DNA of 64,000 bases. Origin: Limnohabitans sp. INBF002 (GTDB lineage: Bacteria > Pseudomonadota > Gammaproteobacteria > Burkholderiales > Burkholderiaceae_C). The notes under the pieces are model-generated. The model ran no database searches, was not told the DNA's origin, and was given only the letters and a program-made list of their open reading frames with translations. The translations under genes were made by a program, and so were the position numbers. Of this stretch, positions 16,201 through 25,393 are shown in pieces. The stretch spans positions 248,001 through 312,000 of the forward strand of contig NZ_AP027055.1 in the NCBI RefSeq assembly GCF_027924905.1, given 5' to 3'. Position 1 is the first letter of the stretch; each line of letters starts with the position of its first letter.

Positions 16201-19077
16201 TTAGCGTGCGCCAAAACCCGTGCACACGGTCTTGACGGTTTTGGCCGCAATCAGCAAATCGAGCGCGAGCGAGTAGTGCGCCACGTAATACAAGTCGTAG
16301 CTGAGTTTGATGCGCGTGGTGTCGGCGCTGTCGGCGTAGCCTTGTTGCACTTGCGCCCAGCCGGTGAGGCCAGGGCGCACGAGGTGGCGATAGGGATAGC
16401 TGGGAATGGTGGCTGCAAAGTCGCGCACAAACGCGGTTTGCTCGGGGCGTGGGCCAATGAGGCTCATGTGGCCCATGAGCACGTTGAAGAGCTGCGGCAG
16501 TTCGTCTAAACGGCTGCGGCGCAACACGCGACCCACGCGTGTGATGCGCGGGTCTTCGGCTTGCGCAAAGTGCACGCCGGGGGCTTGCAAGCCGTGCACC
16601 ATGCTGCGAAATTTCCACAGCGTGAACACTTGGCCATCGCGGCCCACACGGGGCTGCGAATAGAGCGCGGGGCCTTTGGAATCAAAGCGCACAGCCAACG
16701 CCACGCCTGCGGCGAGTGGCACCCACAAGGGGGCCAGCGCGATGACGGTGGCCACATCCAGCAAACGTTTGGCACGGTCGTAGCTCGGGTCGTTGTCGAT
16801 TTCCCACAGCGAGTCAGCGGCGGTGGGCAGCATCTTGCGGCCACTGGTTAGTTCGGCCACGGCTTCCACGCTGTACAGGCGCAGGTGTTGCATTTTGAGC
16901 TCGCCCAACAAACGTGTGCGCTCGTCGCTGCTGCGCACATGGCGGTCTAGCACCACACCGTCGCAGGCGGGCAGGGGCGTGTCGCTGTTGGGGGTCCATG
17001 CGATGAGCTGCACGGCTTGTGGGTCTAGCGTGTTGGGGCTCAGGCACGCGGCCAGTTGGGCGGGCACGTTGGCGTCAATGTGCACCAAGCGCAAGGCGCG
17101 GTGTTTGACATGGCGGCGATAGCCCCACCACAGCCACAGCGTGGTGGCGGCATAGGCCCAGACCACCGCTGCACGAGAGTAAGGCTGCTGCAACAGCGCA
17201 AAGCCCAAAGGCGTGAACACAAACGGCGCGGTGGTGGACACCCACAACACACCGCTGCGCTCGGCCACGGGCAGGTGCGAGGCACGCATCAGCAAGTGCG
17301 TGGCCACGGCATAGGGCAGCACGCACCACCAGAGGGTTTCACCAAACTGGTAAGTCATGAGGCCCGCGTCTTCCAACAGCTGTGCCGCCATGAAGCTAGG
17401 CGCCAACATCCACACGCCCCACAAGGCCCAGCGTTGCAGGGCATCGCGGCGGCGCACCGAGGCGGACACCAGGCCTGCGCTGTTGTGCGTGCTGGTGGCT
17501 GCGTCAGCGGTGAGTTGTTTGGCTGTTGTGGTTTCTTGCGTGCATTGGTGGTAGACCTCCAGCACGCGCTCGGCCATGGGCTCGGCGGCAAAGCAGTCTT
17601 CAAATTTTTGTTGCGCAGCACGGCCCAGGCGCTTGCACATGTGCGGGTCACGCACGAGTTGCAAAAGTTTCTCTGCCACAGCCTCCGGTGTGTTGGCCAC
17701 CAAGATGCCGTCTTGGTAGGCGTTGATTTGCTCGCGAATGCCAGGCAGGCTGCTGGCCAGCACGCACAGGCCCGCACGCATGGCTTCGAGCACGGTGATG
17801 GGCATGCCTTCGTGGTCGGACAGCAGCACAAACACCTGGTGTTGTGCGAGCAGCTCGCTCACATGGCTCACGTCGCCTGCCCAGGTGATGTTTTTGAGGT
17901 TCAGCGCTTTGGCTTGTGCGCGCAGCTGTGCCTGCAGCGGGCCATCGCCAGCCAGTGTGACGGGCAGCTCGTGGCCCAAGGCGTTGCGCACTTTGGCCAA
18001 GGCTTGCAGCAGCAGGTCGTGGCGTTTGGGGCTTTTCATGCGCGCCACCATGATGAGGCGCGGCAAGGCAGATGGGGTGTGTGCGGGGGCCGCGTTTGTG
18101 TCGGCGGTGTCGTCTTGCGTCTTGGTGTCAGGCGCAGGCAAACGTGCAATGCCGTTGGCAATGATGTGCACGCGCTCAGGCGCAATGGCCAAGTCAAAGG
18201 CCAGCTCACGTTCGTATTTGGACACGCAAATCATTTGCGTGGTCCAGCGGGCCAGCAAACGCTCCGCCAGTGCGGACGCAGTGCGGCGCACCAGTGGCAC
18301 TTCGGGTTTGAAACCAAAGCCGTGCACGGTGTACACCGCCGGCACCCCTGAAGAATGCGCGGGCACATATGCGCGTTTGGCCGCGATGCGAGCCACCACA
18401 CCACCAATGGCGCTGTGGCCATGCACGAGGTCGGGCTTGTGTTTGTTGATCAGTTCGGTCAGCTGCTGCACCGCAGGCCAAAGCTTGAGCGGGTTGAGTG
18501 ACTCCACCATGTCGGGCATGGGGCACACGGTGATGCCCATCGCGCTGAGCTCGCGGCCCAGCACCGATTCGTCCACCGGTCCGCCAATCACCACGGTGAA
18601 TTGCACGCGTGCTTGCAACGCTTGGCACAAGTCCCGCACGTGCGATTGCGCGCCGCCGGCTTCGCCTTTGGTGATGACCACCATCACGTGCGGCATTTGC
18701 GCAGCAACTTGCGAGGCGGCCATGTCTAGGCTGGCCCAAGGGCTGTTGCGGCGGCGTTGGGGTTCAACCAGGCCTGCCAAATGCAGCGTGGTTTCGACAT
18801 GCACGCCTTGGTCGACCGCTGGCTCAGGCGTTGGCGCTTGAACTGCATCGTGTGCAGTGCCAGAAACAGACGGGGCAGTGTCAGTGACGACGGGTTGCGC
18901 CGCAGGGCTAGGCACTGCTTCACCCGCATTGGCGTCGGCAACTTCTAGCTTGGGCTCTGCCACCTTACGCTTGGCGCGAGGTTTTTTAGGTGCTGCCGCA
19001 GCCGGCAAGGTCGCAGGTTCGTAGGCGGGCGGGAAGTCGTCAAACAGGGACAGCGTGCCGTCGTCGTGGTTTTTCAT
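16201..19077 (-). CDS. fusion protein: GT4 glycosyltransferase plus WcaJ/WbaP-type sugar-phosphate transferase
   Basis: A single 958-residue frame joins two enzymes normally separate. Residues 1-125 are Ala/Pro-rich and partly basic, probably disordered. Residues 130-510 form a GT4 domain: EAGGAQSHVRDL (139-150), HGHSAIGG (219-226), IANGIARLP (306-314), ARMKSPKRHD (345-354) and HEGMPITVLEAM with EX7E Glu423 and Glu431. Residues 548-655 hold three or four membrane helices, 660-745 a Rossmann-like domain, and 768-958 the catalytic phosphoglycosyltransferase domain with KRLLD (770-774), WKFRSM (821-826), the Asp858-Glu859 dyad in SRLDELPQL, IGPRP (874-878) and RPGLTGWAQV (901-910). It could both start a glycan on undecaprenyl phosphate and add the second sugar. 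No frameshift or stop is visible. It overlaps galE by 4 nt. Confidence 0.9.
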   Translation of the reverse strand: MKNHDDGTLSLFDDFPPAYEPATLPAAAAPKKPRAKRKVAEPKLEVADANAGEAVPSPAAQPVVTDTAPSVSGTAHDAVQAPTPEPAVDQGVHVETTLHLAGLVEPQRRRNSPWASLDMAASQVAAQMPHVMVVITKGEAGGAQSHVRDLCQALQARVQFTVVIGGPVDESVLGRELSAMGITVCPMPDMVESLNPLKLWPAVQQLTELINKHKPDLVHGHSAIGGVVARIAAKRAYVPAHSSGVPAVYTVHGFGFKPEVPLVRRTASALAERLLARWTTQMICVSKYERELAFDLAIAPERVHIIANGIARLPAPDTKTQDDTADTNAAPAHTPSALPRLIMVARMKSPKRHDLLLQALAKVRNALGHELPVTLAGDGPLQAQLRAQAKALNLKNITWAGDVSHVSELLAQHQVFVLLSDHEGMPITVLEAMRAGLCVLASSLPGIREQINAYQDGILVANTPEAVAEKLLQLVRDPHMCKRLGRAAQQKFEDCFAAEPMAERVLEVYHQCTQETTTAKQLTADAATSTHNSAGLVSASVRRRDALQRWALWGVWMLAPSFMAAQLLEDAGLMTYQFGETLWWCVLPYAVATHLLMRASHLPVAERSGVLWVSTTAPFVFTPLGFALLQQPYSRAAVVWAYAATTLWLWWGYRRHVKHRALRLVHIDANVPAQLAACLSPNTLDPQAVQLIAWTPNSDTPLPACDGVVLDRHVRSSDERTRLLGELKMQHLRLYSVEAVAELTSGRKMLPTAADSLWEIDNDPSYDRAKRLLDVATVIALAPLWVPLAAGVALAVRFDSKGPALYSQPRVGRDGQVFTLWKFRSMVHGLQAPGVHFAQAEDPRITRVGRVLRRSRLDELPQLFNVLMGHMSLIGPRPEQTAFVRDFAATIPSYPYRHLVRPGLTGWAQVQQGYADSADTTRIKLSYDLYYVAHYSLALDLLIAAKTVKTVCTGFGAR

Positions 19078-20096
19078 AGGGGTGTGTCAAAACCTTGTGG
19101 GTTCATGGACTGCCAGCGCCATGCGTCGGCGCACATGCGCTCTAGGTCAAGCAAGGTTTCCCAATTCAGCAAGTCTTTGGCTTGGCGTGGATCGGCCAAA
19201 CACTGGGCCACATCGCCAGGGCGGCGCGGTACTACTTTATAAGGAATGGGCACGCTGTTGACGCTAGCAAAGGTGTCCACCATGTCTTGCACGCTCACGC
19301 CACGGCCGGTGCCGAGGTTGACGGTGAGCAGCTTGGGTTCGTTCAACGCACGCAGCGCGGCCAAATGACCCGCTGCCAAATCGCTCACGTGCAGGTAGTC
19401 GCGCACGCCGGTGCCGTCGGGGGTGTCGTAGTCGTTGCCAAAAATTTGCAAGTGCGCGCGCTGGCCCAAGGCCACTTGCGTGATGTAGGGCATGAGGTTG
19501 TTGGGAATGCCGTTGGGCGCTTCGCCCAGCAAGCCGCTTTCGTGCGCGCCCACGGGGTTGAAGTAGCGCAGGATGGCGATGCTCCAGCGTGGGTCAGCCG
19601 CGTGCAGCTCGCGCAGCGCGTCTTCGCACATGAGCTTGGTGCGGCCATAGGGGTTGGTGGCGGTGAGGGCGGCGGTTTCGGGAATGGGTACGCTGACTGG
19701 GTCGCCATACACGGTGGCCGACGAGCTGAACACGATGCGGCGCACGTTGGCGCGGTCCATGGCTTGCAGCAGGTTAATCGTGCCGCTGACGTTGTTTTCT
19801 AAATAGCGCAGAGGCTGGGCCACTGATTCGCCCACAGCCTTGAGGCCTGCAAAGTGGATGACGCCTGCAAAGTTGTAGCGGGCAAACAGGGCGTCCAAGG
19901 CCGCCGAATCGCGGATGTCGGCTTGCACAAACGCAAGGGGGCTGGCGCCCAGCTTGGCCAGACGGTCCAGCACTTTGGCGCTGGAATTGCACAAATTGTC
20001 CAAAACGACCACGGGCTGGCCCGCCTCAGCGAGGGCGACCACGGTGTGCGAGCCAATGAAGCCTGTTCCGCCGGTAATCAAAATGGGATGTGTCAT
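19074..20096 (-). CDS. galE: UDP-glucose 4-epimerase
   Basis: A 340-residue extended SDR. NAD-binding TGGTGFIGSH is at 8-17, SSSATVYG at 124-131, and the catalytic Tyr-X3-Lys is Y150 and K154 (NPYGRTK). It interconverts UDP-glucose and UDP-galactose (and possibly the GlcNAc pair). It is the first gene of the leftward glycan operon, so it probably supplies the galactose-type donor for that glycan. A 135-nt spacer shared with the divergent NYN-domain gene should contain both promoters. Confidence 0.95.
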   Translation of the reverse strand: MTHPILITGGTGFIGSHTVVALAEAGQPVVVLDNLCNSSAKVLDRLAKLGASPLAFVQADIRDSAALDALFARYNFAGVIHFAGLKAVGESVAQPLRYLENNVSGTINLLQAMDRANVRRIVFSSSATVYGDPVSVPIPETAALTATNPYGRTKLMCEDALRELHAADPRWSIAILRYFNPVGAHESGLLGEAPNGIPNNLMPYITQVALGQRAHLQIFGNDYDTPDGTGVRDYLHVSDLAAGHLAALRALNEPKLLTVNLGTGRGVSVQDMVDTFASVNSVPIPYKVVPRRPGDVAQCLADPRQAKDLLNWETLLDLERMCADAWRWQSMNPQGFDTPL

Positions 20097-20231
20097 GTCA
20101 GCAATTCTTAGAAGTTTTGTGATTATCCCCTGCAGGCATGCGGTCTCAGCCCTAAAATAAATGCAGCTTGTGGGCGGGCACAGTTAGCACGCTCAGAAGC
20201 TGTTTTCTATCTTCTTACCTTTAGTACTTTC

Positions 20232-21086
20232 ATGAAACGCACACATTCCTCTCACGCTGCAGCGCACGCAGGCGCTGAATCTTGCATTGCCCTCATCGAC
20301 GCCCGTTTTTTGGCGTGGTTGCAAGGCCAAACCGACACCGCACAAGACCATGTGCGTCCGCAGCTGCATCAGCTGCTCAGCAACGCCTTGGCCCACAACG
20401 GCTTGGAGCTGAACCTGCGCCGCATTTATTGGTACAGCGACACCCCCGATGACCAAGCCATTGGCGGACAAGTCAGCCGTGCCGTGCTGCCTCACAGCCA
20501 AGACGGCGGTTTGTCGATGCTGCGCACTTTGGGCGCAGACCTGAAACGCTTGGCCGAACGCGGTGCGTGCGAGCACCTCTTGGTGGGCAGCGACGACGAA
20601 CGACTGATCAGCCTGATTGACGAAGCCCAGTTGCACGGCATGTCGGTGCACCTGCTGGCCGACGAAGCTTCGCGCAACATGACGCAGCTCAACCGCGAAG
20701 ACCCAGGTTGGGCGCGCTTGCTGTCGCAAGCCGACCAGCGCGTGGTGTTGGGCGCACAAGCCTTGCGCGAAGGTGGTTCACGCCACGCCAGCTCGATGCA
20801 CGCTGTGCCGCAAATTGACCCCGAGCAGTTGCGCGAGCAGCTCAACACCGTCATCAACACCTGGTGGGCCGACGAGCCCGAAGACCTGCGTGAAGAGCTG
20901 CGCGAAGAGCTGCAAAACACACGCGGCATTCCACAAGAGGTGGACCGCCAGTTGTTGTTGGGCGTGCGCCGCGTGTTGGAGCGTGCTTTGAGTTTCCAAG
21001 AGAAAAAACTGTTGCGCGAAATGGTGCGCGATCTGGTGCTTGGCCCACAAGCCGCACACGCTTCTGCGACAGACCACGCAGAGTAA
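20232..21086 (+). CDS. NYN-domain (PIN-like) protein, possible RNase
   Basis: A 284-residue protein whose N-terminal ~150 residues resemble the NYN/LabA (DUF88) fold: IALIDARFL (19-27, Asp23), IYWYSDTPDD (65-74) and LLVGSDDERLISLIDEAQ (116-133) followed by a strand MSVHLLA. The acidic residues D23, D71 and D121/D122 are placed like the metal-binding Asp cluster of this PIN-like nuclease superfamily. The C-terminal part (about 190-275) is charged and helical, possibly a winged-helix or OST-HTH-like extension. The substrate is unknown. It is followed by argB after about 33 nt. Function is inferred from fold resemblance only. Confidence 0.65.
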   Translation: MKRTHSSHAAAHAGAESCIALIDARFLAWLQGQTDTAQDHVRPQLHQLLSNALAHNGLELNLRRIYWYSDTPDDQAIGGQVSRAVLPHSQDGGLSMLRTLGADLKRLAERGACEHLLVGSDDERLISLIDEAQLHGMSVHLLADEASRNMTQLNREDPGWARLLSQADQRVVLGAQALREGGSRHASSMHAVPQIDPEQLREQLNTVINTWWADEPEDLREELREELQNTRGIPQEVDRQLLLGVRRVLERALSFQEKKLLREMVRDLVLGPQAAHASATDHAE

Positions 21087-21119
21087 ACAACGCTTAGTAA
21101 ACACACGGAGTTGCACCCC

Positions 21120-21992
21120 ATGAGCGATTTTTCTCCCGCCGACATCCTGGCCCAGGCCCTGCCCTACATCCGCAAGTTCCACGGCAAAACCTTGGTCATC
21201 AAATACGGCGGTAACGCCATGACCGACCCTGCGCTGCAAAAGGCATTTGCCGAAGACGTGGTGTTGCTCAAGCTCGTGGGCATGAACCCCGTGGTGGTCC
21301 ACGGCGGTGGCCCGCAAATTGAAGGCTTGCTGCAACGCTTGGGCAAAAAAGGCGAGTTCATCGAAGGCATGCGCGTGACCGACGCCGAAACCATGGAAGT
21401 GGTGGAGTGGGTGTTGGGCGGCGAAGTGCAGCAAGACATCGTGGGCCTCATCAACCAAGCGGGCGGCAAAGCCGTGGGCTTGACCGGCCGCGACGGCGCC
21501 ATGATTCGCGCCAAGAAACTTACGGTGCACGACAGCAAAGACCCCAGCAAAGAATACGACGTGGGCCAGGTGGGCGACATCGTCAGCATCGACCCCAGCG
21601 TGGTGAAAGCCTTGCAAGACGATGCGTTCATTCCCGTGGTCAGCCCGATTGGTTTTGGTGAAAACAACGAAAGCTTCAACATCAACGCCGACGTGGTGGC
21701 GGCCAAGCTGGCCACGGTGCTGAACGCTGAAAAGCTGTTGATGCTCACCAACATCCGCGGTGTGTTGGACAAAGCGGGCGAACTGCTGACCGAGCTGACC
21801 CCCCGTCGCATTGACGAGCTGATTGCCGACGGCACCATCAGCGGCGGCATGATTCCTAAGATTGCAGGCGCCTTGGATGCCGCTAAGAGCGGCGTGAATG
21901 CGGTGCACATCATTGACGGTCGCGTGCCACACGCCATGCTGCTGGAAGTCTTGACCGAGCAAGCGTTCGGCACCATGATCCGTTCGCACTAA
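21120..21992 (+). CDS. argB: acetylglutamate kinase
   Basis: A 290-residue amino-acid kinase. KYGGNAMTD (28-36), VHGGGPQI and [16 protein letters not shown] are the phosphate, glutamate and nucleotide regions of ArgB. It phosphorylates N-acetylglutamate, the second step of arginine synthesis in the cytoplasm, and is commonly arginine-inhibited. An upstream in-frame TTG at 21111 exists, but the ATG at 21120 has CGGAG about 10 nt upstream and gives the normal N terminus. The next gene, slmA, starts 15 nt downstream. Confidence 0.97.
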   Translation: MSDFSPADILAQALPYIRKFHGKTLVIKYGGNAMTDPALQKAFAEDVVLLKLVGMNPVVVHGGGPQIEGLLQRLGKKGEFIEGMRVTDAETMEVVEWVLGGEVQQDIVGLINQAGGKAVGLTGRDGAMIRAKKLTVHDSKDPSKEYDVGQVGDIVSIDPSVVKALQDDAFIPVVSPIGFGENNESFNINADVVAAKLATVLNAEKLLMLTNIRGVLDKAGELLTELTPRRIDELIADGTISGGMIPKIAGALDAAKSGVNAVHIIDGRVPHAMLLEVLTEQAFGTMIRSH

Positions 21993-22007
21993 CTTCACTT
22001 GCACGCC

Positions 22008-22646
22008 ATGTCTGACAACGCCTTGCCCGACGACGCAGCTTCCGACCGCGAGGAGCCCAAGGTTCGCCAACGCATGAAGCCAGGCCAACGGCGTGAGCAA
22101 ATTTTGCAAACGCTGGCGGGCATGTTGGAACAGCCAGGCACTGAGCGCATCACCACCGCGCTCTTGGCAGCCAAGCTGGAGGTGAGCGAGGCTGCGTTGT
22201 ATCGCCACTTCGCCAGCAAGGCGCAGATGTTTGAAGGCTTGATTGATTTCATCGAGCACAGCCTGTTTGGGTTGATTAACCAAATTGCCGAGCGCGAAGG
22301 CGATGGCGCACACAAGGCCGCGCGCATGGTGACGGTGCTGTTGCAGTTTGGCGAAAAAAACCCAGGCATGACCCGCGTGATGGTGGGCGATGCCTTGGTG
22401 TTTGAAAACGAGCGCTTGCACCAGCGCATGAACCAATTGTTTGAGCGCATTGAGTCGGCTCTGCGCCAAGTGCTGCGTGCCGCGGCAGAGGCCAACCAAT
22501 CGGCCTCGCCCACCGCCGACGCGCAAGTGCGCGCTGCGGCCTTGCTGGCGTTTGCCTTGGGTCAGTTGCAGCGCTTTGCGCGCTCTGGATTTAAGCGTTC
22601 ACCGATGGACCATTTGGATGCATCGCTGGCGCTGATGTGTCGTTGA
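22008..22646 (+). CDS. slmA: TetR-family nucleoid-occlusion factor SlmA
   Basis: A 212-residue TetR-fold protein. The N-terminal helix-turn-helix includes TTALLAAKLEVSEAALYRHF, followed by SKAQMFEGLIDFIE, and the C-terminal region with FGEKNPGMTRVMVGDALVFENERL is characteristic of SlmA/Ttk. SlmA binds specific chromosomal sites and inhibits FtsZ assembly over the nucleoid. A TTG nine bases upstream is in frame, but ATG 22008 is preferred. It follows argB closely, an arrangement I associate with Comamonadaceae relatives. Confidence 0.92.
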   Translation: MSDNALPDDAASDREEPKVRQRMKPGQRREQILQTLAGMLEQPGTERITTALLAAKLEVSEAALYRHFASKAQMFEGLIDFIEHSLFGLINQIAEREGDGAHKAARMVTVLLQFGEKNPGMTRVMVGDALVFENERLHQRMNQLFERIESALRQVLRAAAEANQSASPTADAQVRAAALLAFALGQLQRFARSGFKRSPMDHLDASLALMCR

Positions 22647-22668
22647 TTTAATTTTTGAAAGGCTCTTC

Positions 22669-23532
22669 ATGAAACTCGTGCGTTACGGCAACCCCGGCAA
22701 AGAAAAACCAGGCCTCATTGATGCCGCAGGCAAGCTGCGCGACTTGAGCAAAATCATCCCAGACGTGACGCCCGAGCAACTGAGCGACAAAGCTCTCGCC
22801 AAATTGGCCAAACTCAACACAGACAAACTGCCCTTGGTCAAAGGCAAGCCCCGCATGGGCTGCCCGGTGGCGAACGTGGGCAAGTTTTTGGCCATTGGCC
22901 TGAACTACGCCGACCATGCCGCTGAAGCGGGCATGCCCATTCCCAAAGAACCCATCGTGTTCACCAAGGCCATCAGCTGCATCCAAGGCCCGAATGACGA
23001 TGTGATGTTGCCCAAAGGCTCGGTCAAATCTGACTGGGAAGTGGAGCTGGGCATCGTGATTGGCACAGAAGCGCGTCATGTGTCGCAAAAGGCGGCGTTC
23101 GATCACGTGGCGGGCTATTGCCTGATCAACGACGTGAGCGAACGCGAATACCAACTCGAGCGCGGCGGCACATGGGACAAGGGCAAGGGTTGCGACACCT
23201 TCGGCCCCATCGGTCCTTGGCTGGTCACGCGTGACGAAGTGGCCAACCCGCAAAAGCTCAACATGTGGCTAGACCTCAACGGTGTGCGCATGCAAACCGG
23301 CAACACCAAAACCATGATTTTTGGCGTCGCCAAAATCGTGAGCTACCTCAGCCAATTCATGACGCTCAAACCTGGCGATGTGATTTGCACAGGCACCCCT
23401 CCCGGTGTGGGCATGGGTGTCAAGAAAGATGGCAAGCCAGCGCCTGTGTATTTGAAGCGCGGTGACGTGATGACCCTTGGCATTGAAGGCTTGGGCGAGC
23501 AACACCAAAAAGTGGTGGCTTTCAAAGCATGA
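22669..23532 (+). CDS. fumarylacetoacetate hydrolase-family protein
   Basis: A 287-residue enzyme of the FAH superfamily. GLNYADHA (about residues 81-88), FTKAISCIQGPND and KSDWEVELGIVIG carry the conserved Glu/Asp metal-binding positions, and CTGTPPGVGMG near residue 245 is typical. Members cleave or hydrate 2,4-diketo acids (YcgM-like, ureidoglycolate lyase-like, diketo-deoxy-fuconate hydrolase), and sequence alone does not decide the substrate. Its stop overlaps the next gene, the HAD-UbiA fusion, by 4 nt (ATGA), so it is translationally linked to the polyprenyl-sugar cluster although no direct role there is known. Confidence 0.88.
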   Translation: MKLVRYGNPGKEKPGLIDAAGKLRDLSKIIPDVTPEQLSDKALAKLAKLNTDKLPLVKGKPRMGCPVANVGKFLAIGLNYADHAAEAGMPIPKEPIVFTKAISCIQGPNDDVMLPKGSVKSDWEVELGIVIGTEARHVSQKAAFDHVAGYCLINDVSEREYQLERGGTWDKGKGCDTFGPIGPWLVTRDEVANPQKLNMWLDLNGVRMQTGNTKTMIFGVAKIVSYLSQFMTLKPGDVICTGTPPGVGMGVKKDGKPAPVYLKRGDVMTLGIEGLGEQHQKVVAFKA

Positions 23533-24983
23533 GTGGTTCGTTGCACGCGTTGAGTCGGCCGCTGGTGGTCGACCTAGATGGCACTCTGATTCGCACCGAC
23601 TTGTTGGTGGAGAGTGCCAGCCAGTTTTTGATTCAGCATCCGTTTCAGTGCTTCAAGCCTCTGCTGTGGCTTTTGCGCGGCAAGGCAGTGCTGAAAACCG
23701 AGCTGGCCCATCGCGTGCACCTGGATGCTTCGGCTTTGCCCTACAACACAGACTTGTTAGATTGGCTGCGTGCGGAAAAGCAGAGTGGCCGCCGCTTGGT
23801 GTTGGCCACGGCCAGCCACCGCGTGTTGGCCGAACAAGTGGCGCAGCACCTGCATTTGTTTGACGAGGTGCTGGCCACAGAGGGTGATACCAACCTCAAG
23901 TCCACCGCCAAAGCAAACGCTTTGGTGGCGCGTTTTGGCGAATCTGGCTTTGATTACGTGGGCAACGACTGGCCCGACCTGCAGGTGTGGGCCACAGCGC
24001 ACACCGCCCATGTGGTGGATGCTTCAGCATCGCTGCTGAGCCGCGCGCAAGCACAAGGCCATGTGGGCCAAGTGTTTGACAGCGGTCTGCCGCCGTCTTG
24101 GCAGGCCATGCTCAAAGCCATGCGCTTGCACCAGTGGATGAAAAACCTTTTGGTGTTTGTGCCGCTCATGGCGGCCCACCAATACGCAGATGCGCCACGC
24201 GATGTGTTGGCCCTGATGGCGTTTGTGGTGTTCAGCCTGACCGCATCGAGCGTGTATTTGCTGAATGACTTGGTCGACGTGCAAGACGACCGCCACCATG
24301 CGCGCAAGCGTCATCGTCCGTTTGCATCGGGGGCGTTGAGCCTGGTCACGGGGTGGATGGTGTGGCCGTTGTTGCTGCTAGTTGCCGTGGTGTTGTCGGT
24401 GCTATTCATGCCCGTGTTGTTCTCAGTTAGCTTGGGCGTTTACTTTGTGTTGACGGTGGCATATTCGTTGCACCTCAAACAATTGGCCGTGGTCGATGTG
24501 TTGACCTTGGCGGCGCTTTACACCTTGCGCATCATTGCTGGTGCGGCGGCCATTGATGTGGCGGTGTCGTTTTGGCTGTTGCTGTTTTCGATGTTCATCT
24601 TCTTGAGCTTGGCGCTGATCAAACGTTACAGCGAACTCAAAGTGGCGCGCGAGGCGGGCAAGACAGGCGCTTTGCGTGGGCGCGGCTACGAGCCGGACGA
24701 CTTAGAGCTGGTGTCTAGCTTGGGCGGCAGCGCAGGTTTTATTGCGGTGTTGGTGCTGGCGCTGTACATCCAAGATGGACAGGCCGCGCACTTGTATGCC
24801 ACGCCGCAACTCATTTGGTTGGCTTGTCCGGTGATGCTGTTTTGGATTTCACGTGCCTGGCTCATTGCCCATCGTGGCCGCATGCATGACGACCCGATTG
24901 TGTTTGCCCTCAAAGACAAAGTCAGCTGGGGCGTGGGTGCGTTCATGGTGGCGGTGTTGGCCTTGGCGCGCGTGTTGTCATGA
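23529..24983 (+). CDS. HAD-UbiA fusion, polyprenyl-phosphate phosphoribosyltransferase-like
   Basis: A 484-residue two-domain protein. Residues 1-180 are a HAD hydrolase: motif I VVDLDGT with Asp15 and Asp17, a later Thr/Ser-bearing ATASHR (93-98), and YVGNDWPD (143-150) as motif IV. Residues 195-484 are a UbiA prenyltransferase with about eight membrane segments and the metal-binding NDLVDVQDD (246-254) followed by KRHRPFASG. In mycobacteria a UbiA enzyme (DPPR synthase) and a separate phosphatase make decaprenyl-phosphoryl-ribose; here both activities would be in one chain. The downstream DprE1- and DprE2-like genes strongly favour this role over ubiquinone synthesis. Confidence 0.85.
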   Translation: MSGSLHALSRPLVVDLDGTLIRTDLLVESASQFLIQHPFQCFKPLLWLLRGKAVLKTELAHRVHLDASALPYNTDLLDWLRAEKQSGRRLVLATASHRVLAEQVAQHLHLFDEVLATEGDTNLKSTAKANALVARFGESGFDYVGNDWPDLQVWATAHTAHVVDASASLLSRAQAQGHVGQVFDSGLPPSWQAMLKAMRLHQWMKNLLVFVPLMAAHQYADAPRDVLALMAFVVFSLTASSVYLLNDLVDVQDDRHHARKRHRPFASGALSLVTGWMVWPLLLLVAVVLSVLFMPVLFSVSLGVYFVLTVAYSLHLKQLAVVDVLTLAALYTLRIIAGAAAIDVAVSFWLLLFSMFIFLSLALIKRYSELKVAREAGKTGALRGRGYEPDDLELVSSLGGSAGFIAVLVLALYIQDGQAAHLYATPQLIWLACPVMLFWISRAWLIAHRGRMHDDPIVFALKDKVSWGVGAFMVAVLALARVLS

Positions 24984-25393
24984 AGACGGCTGCGCGCATC
25001 GCGCTGGTGTACGCACTGGTGTCTGCCTTTGCCACGGTGGCCAACATTGGCACGCAAGCCGCATCCATGTGGGTGTACAGCGGTGCGTATGCCATTGAGC
25101 TGTCGGTGTTGGCGGGGACGGCCATGGGCTTCCCCATCAAATACGTGCTTGAGAAAAAACACGTGTTCGACTTCAAGGCCGACAACCTTGGGCACGACAC
25201 CCGCTTGTTCATCCTTTACGGTTTCATGGGCGTGTTCACCACGGCCATTTTCTGGGGCATTGAGTTTGCGTTTCATCACCTCTTTGGCACAGACGCCATG
25301 CGTTATTTGGGTGGTGCGATTGGCTTGACCTTGGGGTCGTACATCAAGTACCACCTCGACAAGCGCTTTGTGTTCAAGCAGGCGTTGGCATGA
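24980..25393 (+). CDS. GtrA-family membrane protein
   Basis: A 137-residue protein with four hydrophobic helices and the GtrA-family end KYHLDKRFVFK. GtrA-like proteins are thought to flip or handle polyprenyl-phosphate-linked sugars across the inner membrane. It overlaps both neighbours by 4 nt (ATGA), sitting between the UbiA and DprE1-like genes. The likely substrate is the polyprenyl-phosphoryl pentose they would make (inference). Confidence 0.85.
   Translation: MKTAARIALVYALVSAFATVANIGTQAASMWVYSGAYAIELSVLAGTAMGFPIKYVLEKKHVFDFKADNLGHDTRLFILYGFMGVFTTAIFWGIEFAFHHLFGTDAMRYLGGAIGLTLGSYIKYHLDKRFVFKQALA

Noticed and set aside
17056-18351. Long plus-strand frames opposite the GT4-phosphoglycosyltransferase fusion
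   Set aside because: The minus-strand protein has intact catalytic motifs in both domains; the plus-strand translations are His/Gln/Arg-rich with no motif.
20778-22526. A 582-codon open frame on the minus strand opposite argB and slmA
   Set aside because: Composition is His/Gln-rich with no domain, and the opposite strand carries unmistakable ArgB and SlmA. It is the mirror frame of GC-biased codons.
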